A DNA stretch of 64,000 nt from Paenibacillus kobensis NBRC 15729 (GTDB lineage: Bacteria > Bacillota > Bacilli > Paenibacillales > Paenibacillaceae). The translations under genes and the position numbers were made by a program. Where the stretch lies: NCBI RefSeq assembly GCF_004000825.1, contig NZ_BILZ01000014.1, positions 1 through 64,000 on the forward strand, read 5' to 3'. Below are positions 17,154 through 25,073 of the stretch, in pieces (position 1 is the stretch's first letter; each line of letters begins with the position of its first letter). The notes below the pieces were generated by a model. It saw only the letters and a list, made by a program, of their open reading frames with translations, was not told where the DNA came from and did no database searches.

Positions 17154-17756
17154 CTAAGTTCTTCGTATTCCGTCCAACAGCAAAGACGTCGCATTGCGGA
17201 ACAGCGGCTTCAATTCTTCCTTCGGCATGAAAGCATAGCTGTCGCTGAGCCCCGAGTAGAAGCTAAGGATAAGAAAAGCCAACTCTCTGGGGTCCTGCTG
17301 CTTCAACTCCCCCGATTCGACTCCTTCTCGAATGAACGATTCGAAGTTTGCCATAAAGCCCATCACAATTGCACCGAATTTGACCCTCGCCTCGTCGCCC
17401 GCGGCGTTCTTCAGAAACTCCTCCGCCGCCTTCGACAACGGCCTCTGCATCGTATCGACGAAATGCTCCGAGAACGCATACAGCTTATCGACTATCGTCG
17501 TATAACCGGCGGCAATAGCGCTCCAACGTTCCCATGAGGCGGTGAAGGTCTGCTCCGTTATATAAACAAACAGGTCTTCCTTGCTCGTAAAATGGTGATA
17601 CACCGCGCCTTTGCTGCAAGGCACCTCCCGGCAAATATCTGCGATCGAAGCCGCCGCATAACCTTTTCGCGCGAACAACTGAATGGCCGTATCGACAATT
17701 CGTTGCTTTGTCGCTCCCGCAGCAGCACCATCCGCCGCCGTCTCCTTCCGTTCCAC
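17154..17756 (-). CDS. TetR-family repressor
   Basis: Regulator of 200 residues with an N-terminal TetR helix-turn-helix (TKQRIVDTAIQLFARKGYAA, then GAVYHHFTSKEDL) and a variable ligand-binding domain. I start it at the GTG at 17756, because AAAGGAGG lies six bases upstream and an earlier in-frame start would run through the operator. A 20-bp palindrome of AcrR/QacR type sits just downstream of the -10, so it should repress itself and the downstream glycosyltransferase. The ligand is unknown. Confidence 0.85.
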   Translation of the reverse strand: MERKETAADGAAAGATKQRIVDTAIQLFARKGYAAASIADICREVPCSKGAVYHHFTSKEDLFVYITEQTFTASWERWSAIAAGYTTIVDKLYAFSEHFVDTMQRPLSKAAEEFLKNAAGDEARVKFGAIVMGFMANFESFIREGVESGELKQQDPRELAFLILSFYSGLSDSYAFMPKEELKPLFRNATSLLLDGIRRT

Positions 17757-17797
17757 TTCGCTCCTCCTTTCGGGAGTGATAATCGTTAGCCCCGTTA

Positions 17798-17825
17798 CAT
17801 ACCGAACGGTCGGTATGGCATTATA
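17798..17825 (-). promoter_or_regulatory. TetR operator and -10 of the tetR-GT2 operon
   Basis: CATACCGAACGGTCGGTATG at 17798-17817 has perfect 8-bp arms (CATACCGA/TCGGTATG). A perfect -10 TATAAT (minus strand) lies at 17820-17825, directly upstream. Binding here would block initiation. No clear -35 at normal spacing is seen. Confidence 0.75.
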
Positions 17826-17948
17826 GTAAATTTGTTCCACTTATTAATCAATCTAACAAGTTAATATTTAACAGATTTGACACAGTTGTTTTACAGTTTT
17901 CGCACAAGTGACGGGCGGGCGTGATTTCTATCCGCTTGCGCACACAAC

Positions 17949-17977
17949 AAAAAAGTCTGCGCATCAACGCAGACTTT
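17949..17977 (-). terminator. Terminator after the patatin-like gene
   Basis: Perfect 10-bp stem AAAGTCTGCG/CGCAGACTTT with a 6-base loop, followed on the minus strand by TTTTTTG. The intervening 17978-18069 carries no gene I can support. Confidence 0.85.
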
Positions 17978-18069
17978 GGATCAAATCTATCGATCATAAA
18001 GTTCACTCTCGGCCCGCATAAGCTCTCGCGCCTCGACCGACCATCGGCGCTCTCACCTGGCATCCTAAA

Positions 18070-18924
18070 CTAACGCCCTGTCATCCATGTCAGAAGTTTT
18101 GGCATTAGCTGCTTCGCGTCTTCATATCCCTGCATGTAAAGTTCGTCGAGCCTCGCAGGGTTGCGCTCCATCCGTCCGACTTTCATCGGCTGCGACGGCC
18201 GAATGACGAAGGCTGCACCTTTCTCCTCTTGCTCGGCAACATAATCCAGCGTTCCGTTATAGATATTGTGACGGGTGAGCATAATCTGCACGAACTTCGG
18301 AAACTTGCGGTAGGCCCGCTTCACGAACCATCCGAACTTATTACGCGATTTGCGGTAATCTTCGTTCCGGGTCAGCACAACGACGTTGCGCCTGTTGCCG
18401 TCCTTCTCCGATTGACGAATCGGAATCGGGTCCGAAATGCCTCCGTCGAGCAGTCGTCTGCCGCCGTATTCGACGATCGAAGCGATGAAAGGCAGCGAAC
18501 TGGATGCCCGCAGCACGGTCGGCATATCGAAGCCATCCTCGCTCTTACGGTAATAGACCGTCTCGCCCGTATCGCAGTCCGTTGTGCCAATGACGAATTC
18601 CTCCGGGCTGTTCTGAAACGTCTCATAATCGAACGGAACGAGCTTATTCGGAATCTCGTCGAATATAAAGTCCATCCCGAACAACTCGCCGCGCGTTAAA
18701 TAATTTCTCCATGAAATATAACGCGGATCACTGATCCAGTTCACGTTCACCGTCCGGTTACGGCCAAGCTGCCTCGACAAATAGCTGATCCCCATGCAAG
18801 CGCCTGCCGACATACCGATCGTATACGGAAAATAAATTTGCTGTTCCGCAAAATATTGAAGCACGCCAGCTGTGTAGATGCCGCGCATGCCTCCCCCTTC
18901 CAATACTAATCCGATGCCTTCCAT
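18070..18924 (-). CDS. Patatin-like phospholipase
   Basis: Predicted serine lipid acyl hydrolase of 284 residues. The oxyanion loop GGGMRG, nucleophile elbow GMSAG (Ser near 39) and the DGG of the Ser-Asp dyad (DGGISDPIP, Asp near 161) are all present, so it should be active. The C-terminal part resembles the YjjU-type patatin group of bacteria. It has no signal peptide. GGGAGG lies ten bases before the ATG. It is monocistronic, with its own terminator, and its substrate is unknown. Confidence 0.85.
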   Translation of the reverse strand: MEGIGLVLEGGGMRGIYTAGVLQYFAEQQIYFPYTIGMSAGACMGISYLSRQLGRNRTVNVNWISDPRYISWRNYLTRGELFGMDFIFDEIPNKLVPFDYETFQNSPEEFVIGTTDCDTGETVYYRKSEDGFDMPTVLRASSSLPFIASIVEYGGRRLLDGGISDPIPIRQSEKDGNRRNVVVLTRNEDYRKSRNKFGWFVKRAYRKFPKFVQIMLTRHNIYNGTLDYVAEQEEKGAAFVIRPSQPMKVGRMERNPARLDELYMQGYEDAKQLMPKLLTWMTGR

Positions 18925-19128
18925 TGTGACATGATCCTCCCTTGCCCGTACGACAAAACAATGTAACTATTGTACTCATCGTCCAGCGAAGGAGTCAAAC
19001 GAGAATCGTTGGCATTGCCGGATCCTAAGGTTGAAAACAACCGTCCCTATATGTCACAATCATGAAGGATATGCCCATATCCATGCATCCCATCGTCATA
19101 CATAAAACCTGTATAGGAGGACCTAGCA

Positions 19129-20052
19129 ATGAAAACGATAAAGCTGGGGACAAGCAATCTGGAAGTTCCAGTCGTAGCCGTTGGCTGCATGCGGATTAAT
19201 TCGCTCAGCAAGCAAGAAGCGGAGAAGTTTGTGCAGACGGCAATGGAGGAAGGAGCTAACTTCTTCGACCATGCCGACATTTATGGCGGCGGTACTTGCG
19301 AGGAAATTTTCGCGGAAGCGATTCATATGAGCGATTCGGTTCGCGAGAACATCATTCTTCAGTCGAAATGCGGCATCCGTCCGAATATCGGAACGTTCGA
19401 TTTTTCGAAGGAGCATATTTTGTACTCGGTGGACAATATCCTGCAACGGCTGAATACCGACTATCTCGACATTCTGCTGCTGCACCGTCCGGATGCGCTC
19501 GTCGAGCCTGAGGAAGTGGCTGAAGCGTTCGATCTGCTCGAAAGCTCCGGCAAAGTGCGCCATTTCGGCGTCTCCAACCAGAATCCGATGCAAATCGAGC
19601 TGCTCAAAAAATACGTCAAGCAGCCGCTGATTGCCAACCAGCTGCAGCTTAGCATCACGAATGCGAACATGATCTCGAATGGCGTGAACGTGAACATGGA
19701 GAACAACTCCGCGATCAACCGCGACGGCAGCATTCTCGACTATTGCCGCCTGCACGACATAACGATCCAGCCTTGGTCGCCGTTCCAATACGGCTTCTTT
19801 GAGGGCGTGTTCCTAGGTAACGAGAAGTTCCCTAAGCTTAACGAGAAAATTGATGAAATCGCGAAAAAGTACGATGTCAGCAACACGACGATCGCCATCG
19901 CTTGGCTGCTTCGCCACCCGGCGAAAATGCAGCCTGTTATCGGCTCGATGAACATCGGCCGTCTGAAAGACTGCATCCAAGCAAGCGATATCGTGCTCAC
20001 CCGCGAGGAATGGTACGACATTTACCGCGCTGCGGGCAACATTCTGCCATAA
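19129..20052 (+). CDS. Aldo/keto reductase, YdhF type
   Basis: NADPH-dependent oxidoreductase with a TIM-barrel fold, 307 residues, close to E. coli YdhF. The catalytic tetrad is recognisable: Asp and Tyr in FDHADIYG, Lys in LQSKCG and His in LLLHRPD. The C-terminal cofactor loop reads PVIGSMNIGRL. TAGGAGG lies nine bases before the ATG. It stands alone, with a terminator behind it. The physiological substrate is not indicated. Confidence 0.88.
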   Translation: MKTIKLGTSNLEVPVVAVGCMRINSLSKQEAEKFVQTAMEEGANFFDHADIYGGGTCEEIFAEAIHMSDSVRENIILQSKCGIRPNIGTFDFSKEHILYSVDNILQRLNTDYLDILLLHRPDALVEPEEVAEAFDLLESSGKVRHFGVSNQNPMQIELLKKYVKQPLIANQLQLSITNANMISNGVNVNMENNSAINRDGSILDYCRLHDITIQPWSPFQYGFFEGVFLGNEKFPKLNEKIDEIAKKYDVSNTTIAIAWLLRHPAKMQPVIGSMNIGRLKDCIQASDIVLTREEWYDIYRAAGNILP

Positions 20053-20068
20053 GAGCTGAATATAGAAG

Positions 20069-20100
20069 CAGCCCTCTTGCCAATGGCAGGAGGGCTGTTT
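20069..20100 (+). terminator. Terminator of the aldo/keto reductase gene
   Basis: CAGCCCTC..GAGGGCTG stem with inner TTGCC/GGCAG pairing, then TTTG. Confidence 0.7.
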
Positions 20101-20157
20101 GCGTATAGTTATCTTCTTATAAGGACAATCCGTTACTTACTCTTCACATCCGACTTT

Positions 20158-20841
20158 CTAGTACGCTAGTGCACCCTCTTTCTGGGGATATTCATTCCTT
20201 GTTTGAATGATCTGTTGATACACGCGCACGACTTCTTCCGCGATCGCTTCATGCCCTTTCAGATTCGGGTGAATCGGATTGCCGATCGGCCGCAGATCGA
20301 GAAAGCGCCCTTTTTTGTAGCCGTCGATCCACTCCTTCTCGTTGCCCTTGAACAGATGTTCCAAGTCCAGCAGATGGACGTTGTCCCATTCGATCAATCG
20401 GCGAATGTGCTGGTTAATAATTTGCGTCGTCTTCTCCATTACCCACCAGTTAGGAAATGGGTTATACAGAGTGCCGATAAGTATGGTCGTCCCCGGGTGG
20501 GATACGAGACTGACGATGCTCCTTATGTTGCTCGACAACTGTTCTGCCGCCCGGCTTAAGCCGGACGTATTGCCGGTCAGCAGCGGCAATGTGTACCTGA
20601 TCACGTCGTTCCCGCCAATAACAAGCGTCACCAACCGAGTTTCTTCGCACAAACGGTCCCTGCTTCTGGAGATCGATTGCATCAATCGATCCGACGTCCA
20701 CCCCGGCTTCGCATGCACTTGCATCGATACCTCGTCGGTCTCCTCCTCCAGCAGCATCTGAACATGAGACGGAAAAGGAGAAAGCTTCGTCTTCAGGTCG
20801 TGCCCGAACGTGATTGAATCGCCCAATGCCAAATACTCCAT
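20158..20841 (-). CDS. SGNH/GDSL hydrolase
   Basis: Esterase or lipase of the SGNH superfamily, 227 residues. Block I is LALGDSIT (Ser nucleophile), block III is GGND and block V is HPNLKGHE (catalytic Asp/His region). I start it at the ATG at 20841, which has GGAGG 11 bases upstream; an ATG ten codons earlier lacks a ribosome site. It has no signal peptide, so it acts in the cytoplasm. Substrate unknown. Confidence 0.82.
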   Translation of the reverse strand: MEYLALGDSITFGHDLKTKLSPFPSHVQMLLEEETDEVSMQVHAKPGWTSDRLMQSISRSRDRLCEETRLVTLVIGGNDVIRYTLPLLTGNTSGLSRAAEQLSSNIRSIVSLVSHPGTTILIGTLYNPFPNWWVMEKTTQIINQHIRRLIEWDNVHLLDLEHLFKGNEKEWIDGYKKGRFLDLRPIGNPIHPNLKGHEAIAEEVVRVYQQIIQTRNEYPQKEGALAY

Positions 20842-21164
20842 AGATTCGCCAGCCTCCAACTCTTCTGCCATCTGTGCCGTTAGTACACAATGACAAGCTA
20901 TAGTTACATAATTTAGGATTGTAATTATATACCATCTTATTATCTTTGTCTAATTATGGAACCGCTTCCGACACAAAATTTTCATAACCTTGTCCATCTG
21001 TCGAATATGAAAATAGCGAAAATAATAGAATTAACGTTGTACAGGCTCGATTTATGCCGAAACGAAATGCTAACAACGTTATCAGAATAACTCCTGCCCC
21101 GGCCCGGCATTCGACGCCGTTGACGTTTCCCGCCGCGCTTCTTTCATCCGCCAGCATTCCACAT

Positions 21165-21193
21165 TGACTTTTGGTTAGCGTTCATTTACCATA
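21165..21193 (+). promoter_or_regulatory. tetR promoter with overlapping operator
   Basis: TTGACT (21165-21170), 17 bp, TACCAT (21188-21193). The spacer holds the imperfect inverted repeat GGTTAGCG-TT-CATTTACC (21174-21191), related to the perfect repeat before the next gene. The -10 abuts the first ATG, so either translation starts slightly later (21200 or 21203) on a near-leaderless mRNA, or the real promoter is elsewhere. Confidence 0.55.
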
Positions 21194-21775
21194 ATGGCCA
21201 TGATGAAAATTACACATTCAGACAGCAAGAAACAAGCGATCGTAGAGGCCGCCATCCGGCTATTCTCCCAGAACGGATTAGACGGTACCAGCATCAAGGA
21301 CATAGCAAGAGAAGTAGGCGTCTCGGATGCTGCACTCTATAAACATTTCCCTAGCAAGATGGCGCTGGCAGCCGAAATATTCGTTCACTATCTTGTTCAG
21401 TACACGAACTTGATTGACTACCACCGCACCAAGGATTGCCCGTTCCCGGAGAAGCTGCATGGCTTAGTCGACGATATCGTCGACCGGCTGCAGAACGAAC
21501 GGTTCGGACTGCTGCTGCTCGGCCAGCAGCATGAGCTGTTCAACGAGATTACGTGCACACGGCGGGTGCCGCTGCAAGCAGCGGCCGAATTGGTTCAATC
21601 CGGTGTTCAAACCGGTGCCATCCCGATGCAGGATGCCCTTCTGTCCGCCTCCATGCTAATCGGAAGCATGCTTCGATTAGCCGTGTTTACCGACAATGGC
21701 ATCTTTCCCGAAGACATGACCGCTTCTAGAGATGAAATCCATGCCCGAATAAGAGGACTGCTTGGACTCAAGTAG
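21194..21775 (+). CDS. TetR-family regulator of the quinone oxidoreductase
   Basis: Regulator of 193 residues with an N-terminal HTH (KKQAIVEAAIRLFSQNGLDG, then DAALYKHFPSKMAL). ATG codons at 21194, 21200 and 21203 all fit; none has a clear ribosome binding site. Related operator sequences lie in its own promoter and before the next gene, so it should control both. Its 3' end contains the stem of an intrinsic terminator. By analogy with such pairs, it probably senses an electrophile or quinone-like ligand. Confidence 0.85.
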   Translation: MAMMKITHSDSKKQAIVEAAIRLFSQNGLDGTSIKDIAREVGVSDAALYKHFPSKMALAAEIFVHYLVQYTNLIDYHRTKDCPFPEKLHGLVDDIVDRLQNERFGLLLLGQQHELFNEITCTRRVPLQAAAELVQSGVQTGAIPMQDALLSASMLIGSMLRLAVFTDNGIFPEDMTASRDEIHARIRGLLGLK

Positions 21776-21787
21776 TCCTCCTTTTTT
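21753..21787 (+). terminator. Terminator overlapping the end of tetR
   Basis: GAGGACT-g-CTTG / CAAG-t-AGTCCTC stem spanning the tetR stop codon, followed by CTTTTTT. Confidence 0.8.
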
Positions 21788-21796
21788 GAGTATATA

Positions 21797-21812
21797 GTTA
21801 ATGTTCATTAAC
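21797..21812. promoter_or_regulatory. Operator before the quinone oxidoreductase gene
   Basis: Perfect inverted repeat GTTAATG-TT-CATTAAC. Its flank GGTTA/TTTGG is shared with the repeat in the upstream tetR promoter, which points to one repressor acting at both. Confidence 0.7.
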
Positions 21813-21833
21813 CAAACAAGGAGCGATTCCATT

Positions 21834-22841
21834 TTGATTCACACCCTCAACCGCCAAATTCTTATTACCGAAGCAGGTTCTCCAGACGTTATGAAGCTGA
21901 TTGAATCCCCAATCCCGGCTCCCGGCCCTAAACAGATCCGAATTCGTATACAGGCCGCTGGCATCTCCTATGCTGATATCATGATGCGCCAGGGCTCCTA
22001 TCCAGCCCCTCCGTCCAAATTCCCCTTCGTCCCCGGCATCGAACTGGTCGGCATCGTCGACGCAATCGGCTCTCAAGTTCAACATTTGCACACGGGACAA
22101 AGGGTCGGCGCCCTTCCTCGCGGCGGCGGTTATGCCGACTATATATGCGTTGATGCCTACAGCGTCATTCCGCTCCCGGACGGTGCGGATGCGCACGATG
22201 CGCTCAGCATCATGATGAATTACGTGACCGCTTACCAAATGCTTCACCGCAGCGCGGCAATTAAGCCTCATGCGCGTATCCTCATCCATGGCGCCGCCGG
22301 CGGCGTCGGCTCCGCACTGCTGCAGCTCGGACGCTTGATGAACTTGGAGATATACGGGACGGCGTCTCCGGCGAAGCTGGCACTCGTCGAATCGCTAGGC
22401 GCTACGGCAGTCGATTATAAGAATACCGACTTCGTCGAAGAGCTAATGCAGCAAGTCCCTTCCGGGTTCGATGCCATATTCGATCCGATTGGCGGCAGCC
22501 ACCTGAAGCGGTCTTATCGGTTATTGGCTAAGGACGGCCGGCTGGTTGTCTTCGGATTCCAGCATGCGGGGACCAAGAAAGAGGTGTTCCGAAGTGTACT
22601 TCCTATGCTCAGGCTCCGAATGAAATGGAACCGTAAACGCGTCAAATTTTACACCTTGCCCATTATGATTCGCCTGCGCAAACAATGGTTCCAAGACGAT
22701 CTGCGGACATTGTTCGATCTGCTGCAGCAAGGCCAGATCCAACCCGTCATCTCCAAGCGGCTCCCCCTTCAGGAAGCGGCATATGCGCATGCGTTAATGG
22801 AGCAAGGCGCCATTCATGGCAAAATGATTCTTATCCCATAG
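21834..22841 (+). CDS. MDR-family NAD(P)H:quinone oxidoreductase
   Basis: Zinc-less medium-chain dehydrogenase/reductase of 335 residues, quinone oxidoreductase type. Evidence: the N-terminal GroES-like fold with GIELVGIVDAIG and the Rossmann motif HGAAGGVGSALLQLG. The cysteine/glutamate zinc ligands of alcohol dehydrogenases are not seen. I place the start at TTG 21834, which has AAGGAG ten bases upstream; an ATG at 21801 would lie inside the operator. It is expected to reduce quinones or enones under the neighbouring TetR regulator. Confidence 0.82.
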   Translation: MIHTLNRQILITEAGSPDVMKLIESPIPAPGPKQIRIRIQAAGISYADIMMRQGSYPAPPSKFPFVPGIELVGIVDAIGSQVQHLHTGQRVGALPRGGGYADYICVDAYSVIPLPDGADAHDALSIMMNYVTAYQMLHRSAAIKPHARILIHGAAGGVGSALLQLGRLMNLEIYGTASPAKLALVESLGATAVDYKNTDFVEELMQQVPSGFDAIFDPIGGSHLKRSYRLLAKDGRLVVFGFQHAGTKKEVFRSVLPMLRLRMKWNRKRVKFYTLPIMIRLRKQWFQDDLRTLFDLLQQGQIQPVISKRLPLQEAAYAHALMEQGAIHGKMILIP

Positions 22842-23029
22842 TTAGCACACGATCCGACAGCGGGCATTCGCGGGCTGATGCAGCTACCGGGAGTACATAT
22901 TTTCATAGAACAAGGATATTGGGCCTTCCTTCTCGAACTCCTCCTGGAATAAAGCAAAAATAGTCAAGATAAGAACGTACATTCTCTTTATAATAAGATC
23001 CATCGCTATCAACAAAGGAGTTCATCCGA

Positions 23030-23941
23030 ATGAAGGCCGACTATATTGAACAGATCCAGACGACGATCGATTACGCAGAAGATCATCTCGCCGAGGAGCT
23101 CTCCTTGTCCCAGCTTGCGCGGGTGGCGGGATTTTCCGACTTCCATTTTCACCGCGTCTTCCTTGCTTTGACGGGAGACACCATAATGGAATATGTGCGT
23201 AAACGCCGGCTCGCGCGGTCCGCTTACGAAGTCGCTTACTCGGATGCCCGCGTTCTCGATATCGCGCTCAATACCGGGTTCAACAATCACGAAACGTTCA
23301 CCCGGGCTTTCAAGCGCATGTTCGAAATGGCGCCGGCGGAGTACCGTAAGCAAGGAATCAAGCCTCCCGCCTACGGCAAGCTGAACATCCTGCAGTTGAA
23401 GTACAATCCCTATCTAGGAGGAATTCGAATGGAGTATCAGATCATCACTAAGCCGGCATTCAAAGTCATCGGCTTCGATCTTCGCACGACAGCGCAAGAG
23501 GGGAAGAACCATCAAGAAATACCGGCGTTCTGGCAGGAGTACATCCGTAATGAATGGAGCTCCCAAATCCAGAACCGGCTGCACAAAGAGGGCAACGTCG
23601 AGCTCGGCATCTGCCACGGCTTCGACATGGCCACCGGAACCTTTATCTATACGATCGGCGCGGAAGCAGAGCACTTCGACGGCATCGACAACCCGAACCT
23701 CGCCTGCCATGAGTTCGGAGCGGCCGAATATGCCGTGTTCACGACGCCGAAAGTGCCGCATGACCAGTTCAGTCACTCTATTCAGAGCACTTGGGGCACA
23801 ATCTTCTCGGAGTGGTTCCCTCATTCCGGCTACGAGCATGCCGGCTTGGCAGAGTTCGAGCTGTACGACGAGCGCAGCAATCCCGAGCTGGAAGAAATCC
23901 AAATGGATATCTACATCCCCGTGAAGCGCAAGGAAGCGTAA
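23030..23941 (+). CDS. AraC-type HTH fused to GyrI-like ligand domain
   Basis: Transcription regulator of 303 residues. Two AraC helix-turn-helices occupy 1-110 (LSQLARVAGFSDFHFHRVF and LDIALNTGFNNHETFTRAF), and residues 135-303 form a GyrI/BmrR-like effector domain (MEYQIITKPAFKVIGFDLRT start, WGTIFSEWF near the C-terminus). This layout matches Rob/SoxS-like multidrug-responsive activators of Bacillota. AAAGGAG lies eight bases before the ATG. It has no obvious adjacent target gene. Confidence 0.88.
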   Translation: MKADYIEQIQTTIDYAEDHLAEELSLSQLARVAGFSDFHFHRVFLALTGDTIMEYVRKRRLARSAYEVAYSDARVLDIALNTGFNNHETFTRAFKRMFEMAPAEYRKQGIKPPAYGKLNILQLKYNPYLGGIRMEYQIITKPAFKVIGFDLRTTAQEGKNHQEIPAFWQEYIRNEWSSQIQNRLHKEGNVELGICHGFDMATGTFIYTIGAEAEHFDGIDNPNLACHEFGAAEYAVFTTPKVPHDQFSHSIQSTWGTIFSEWFPHSGYEHAGLAEFELYDERSNPELEEIQMDIYIPVKRKEA

Positions 23942-23979
23942 CGAACTTTTACCGGCTATGCGAGATGGCCTGACATATA

Positions 23980-24020
23980 GAACAAGCCGCCTGCACAATT
24001 GTGCAGGCGGCTTGTTCTTT
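23980..24020 (+). terminator. 38-bp perfect palindromic terminator
   Basis: A 19-bp perfect stem with no unpaired loop bases (starts GAACAAGCCGCCTG), followed by TTT. It ends the AraC-GyrI gene. Confidence 0.8.
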
Positions 24021-24351
24021 ACATTCGTTTCACGGCAATTCATGATGCCAACACACCAGCCACGCCGCATCAGATACGCCCATAAAGAACTACGTATACG
24101 CGTTGTACCGTGGGTTTGATCGAACTTTGGCGCTTGAGTCCTTATCTTTGAAGACTAAAGAGCTTTGAATCTTAAGCTTTCACCTTTGAGTATTGAACGT
24201 TGAACTTTTATGGTGGGGCTATCCTCTCCGAATAGACCATAACGGTTCGCTGGACGAATTTCTCATTAGGTTGAGCCGTATAACCGAACGGCTCAGGCGG
24301 TCTCTAGTTCATCTGATTTCGGAGTATTGGCACAGCTAAACCGTTGTCGAA
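24021..24351. other. Intergenic region with repeated CTTTGA words
   Basis: No gene is supported in these 330 bp. Between 24121 and 24210 the words CTTTGG, CTTGAG, CTTTGAAG, CTTTGAAT, CTTTGAG and TTGAACTTT recur at irregular 10-20 bp spacing (minus strand TTCAAAG-like). The remainder shows nothing I can interpret. Confidence 0.4.
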
Positions 24352-24981
24352 TTAGACCGAGTCCGGAATATCGATTCTCGTAATCGAATTCGATTCGCTT
24401 AAGATAAAATCGACGTTCGTCAGAAACTCATCGATTTCGTCTTGAAGCTTATCGATTGCATTTTTCAAATGAAGCGGATCGATCAGTTTCGGTTCATTTT
24501 GCTCCAAGAACGGCTTCGAAGTCGACTCATACTGATCCGCCGCAGGCTTCTTATCCGTCCCGAACGTTGTCTTGATCAGCTCATCGAGACGCCCCTTCAC
24601 CTTCTCATCTTCCGCCTCGTACTTGCGCAGAGCATTGGCATAATCGCTCGTCATCTTCTGAAGCAGCGTCTGCTCGTAGACAATAGATGCCTTCCGCTCA
24701 ATAGCCTCGGCAACCGTCATCGACTGACGGCCAATCGTTACCATGGTCTCCGCGTTCGATTGGACGATCGACGTCTTAATGATGTTCCGCCGCCGGATGA
24801 GATCCTCAATCGATTGGTTATTCGATTTGACTTTGTTCTCGTACTCGTGATTATCTTTATAGCCGACAATCGGTTTCTTCCCCGTCGACATTCCGATGAA
24901 AGAAGTATCCTGTATCGCCTTCTTAATCCGTGCATCCAACGTTTTCAGCTCAGCAAGCCCGCGCGTAATAGAAATGTGCAT
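24352..24981 (-). CDS. Hypothetical helical protein
   Basis: Not confidently recognised. A cytoplasmic, hydrophilic, mostly helical protein of 209 residues; residues 100-150 have coiled-coil character and the protein is rich in Lys, Glu, Asp and Ile. The layout (an RRRNIIKTSIVQSNAET block followed by MTVAEAIERK) recalls the DIP1984/septicolysin-like family, but only weakly. I start it at the ATG at 24981, which has AGGGGG upstream; an ATG seven codons earlier is the alternative. It lies 92 bp after the DUF5808-like membrane protein gene, in the same direction, and may share its transcript. Confidence 0.6.
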   Translation of the reverse strand: MHISITRGLAELKTLDARIKKAIQDTSFIGMSTGKKPIVGYKDNHEYENKVKSNNQSIEDLIRRRNIIKTSIVQSNAETMVTIGRQSMTVAEAIERKASIVYEQTLLQKMTSDYANALRKYEAEDEKVKGRLDELIKTTFGTDKKPAADQYESTSKPFLEQNEPKLIDPLHLKNAIDKLQDEIDEFLTNVDFILSESNSITRIDIPDSV

Positions 24982-25073
24982 TCTATCCGTTCGCCCCCTC
25001 ATATGTTCATCTTCTGTTGCCTATTCTCGCAGACCGGCAGCAAGACGAACAGGGCAAAAGTATGGCGACTCGC

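Noticed and set aside
17848-18063. A 71-codon minus-strand frame downstream of the patatin-like gene
   Set aside because: It runs through an intrinsic terminator and has no ribosome site or recognisable domain.
20462-20935. A 157-codon frame overlapping the SGNH hydrolase
   Set aside because: It shares the strand but not the frame of an esterase with intact motifs, and has no domain.
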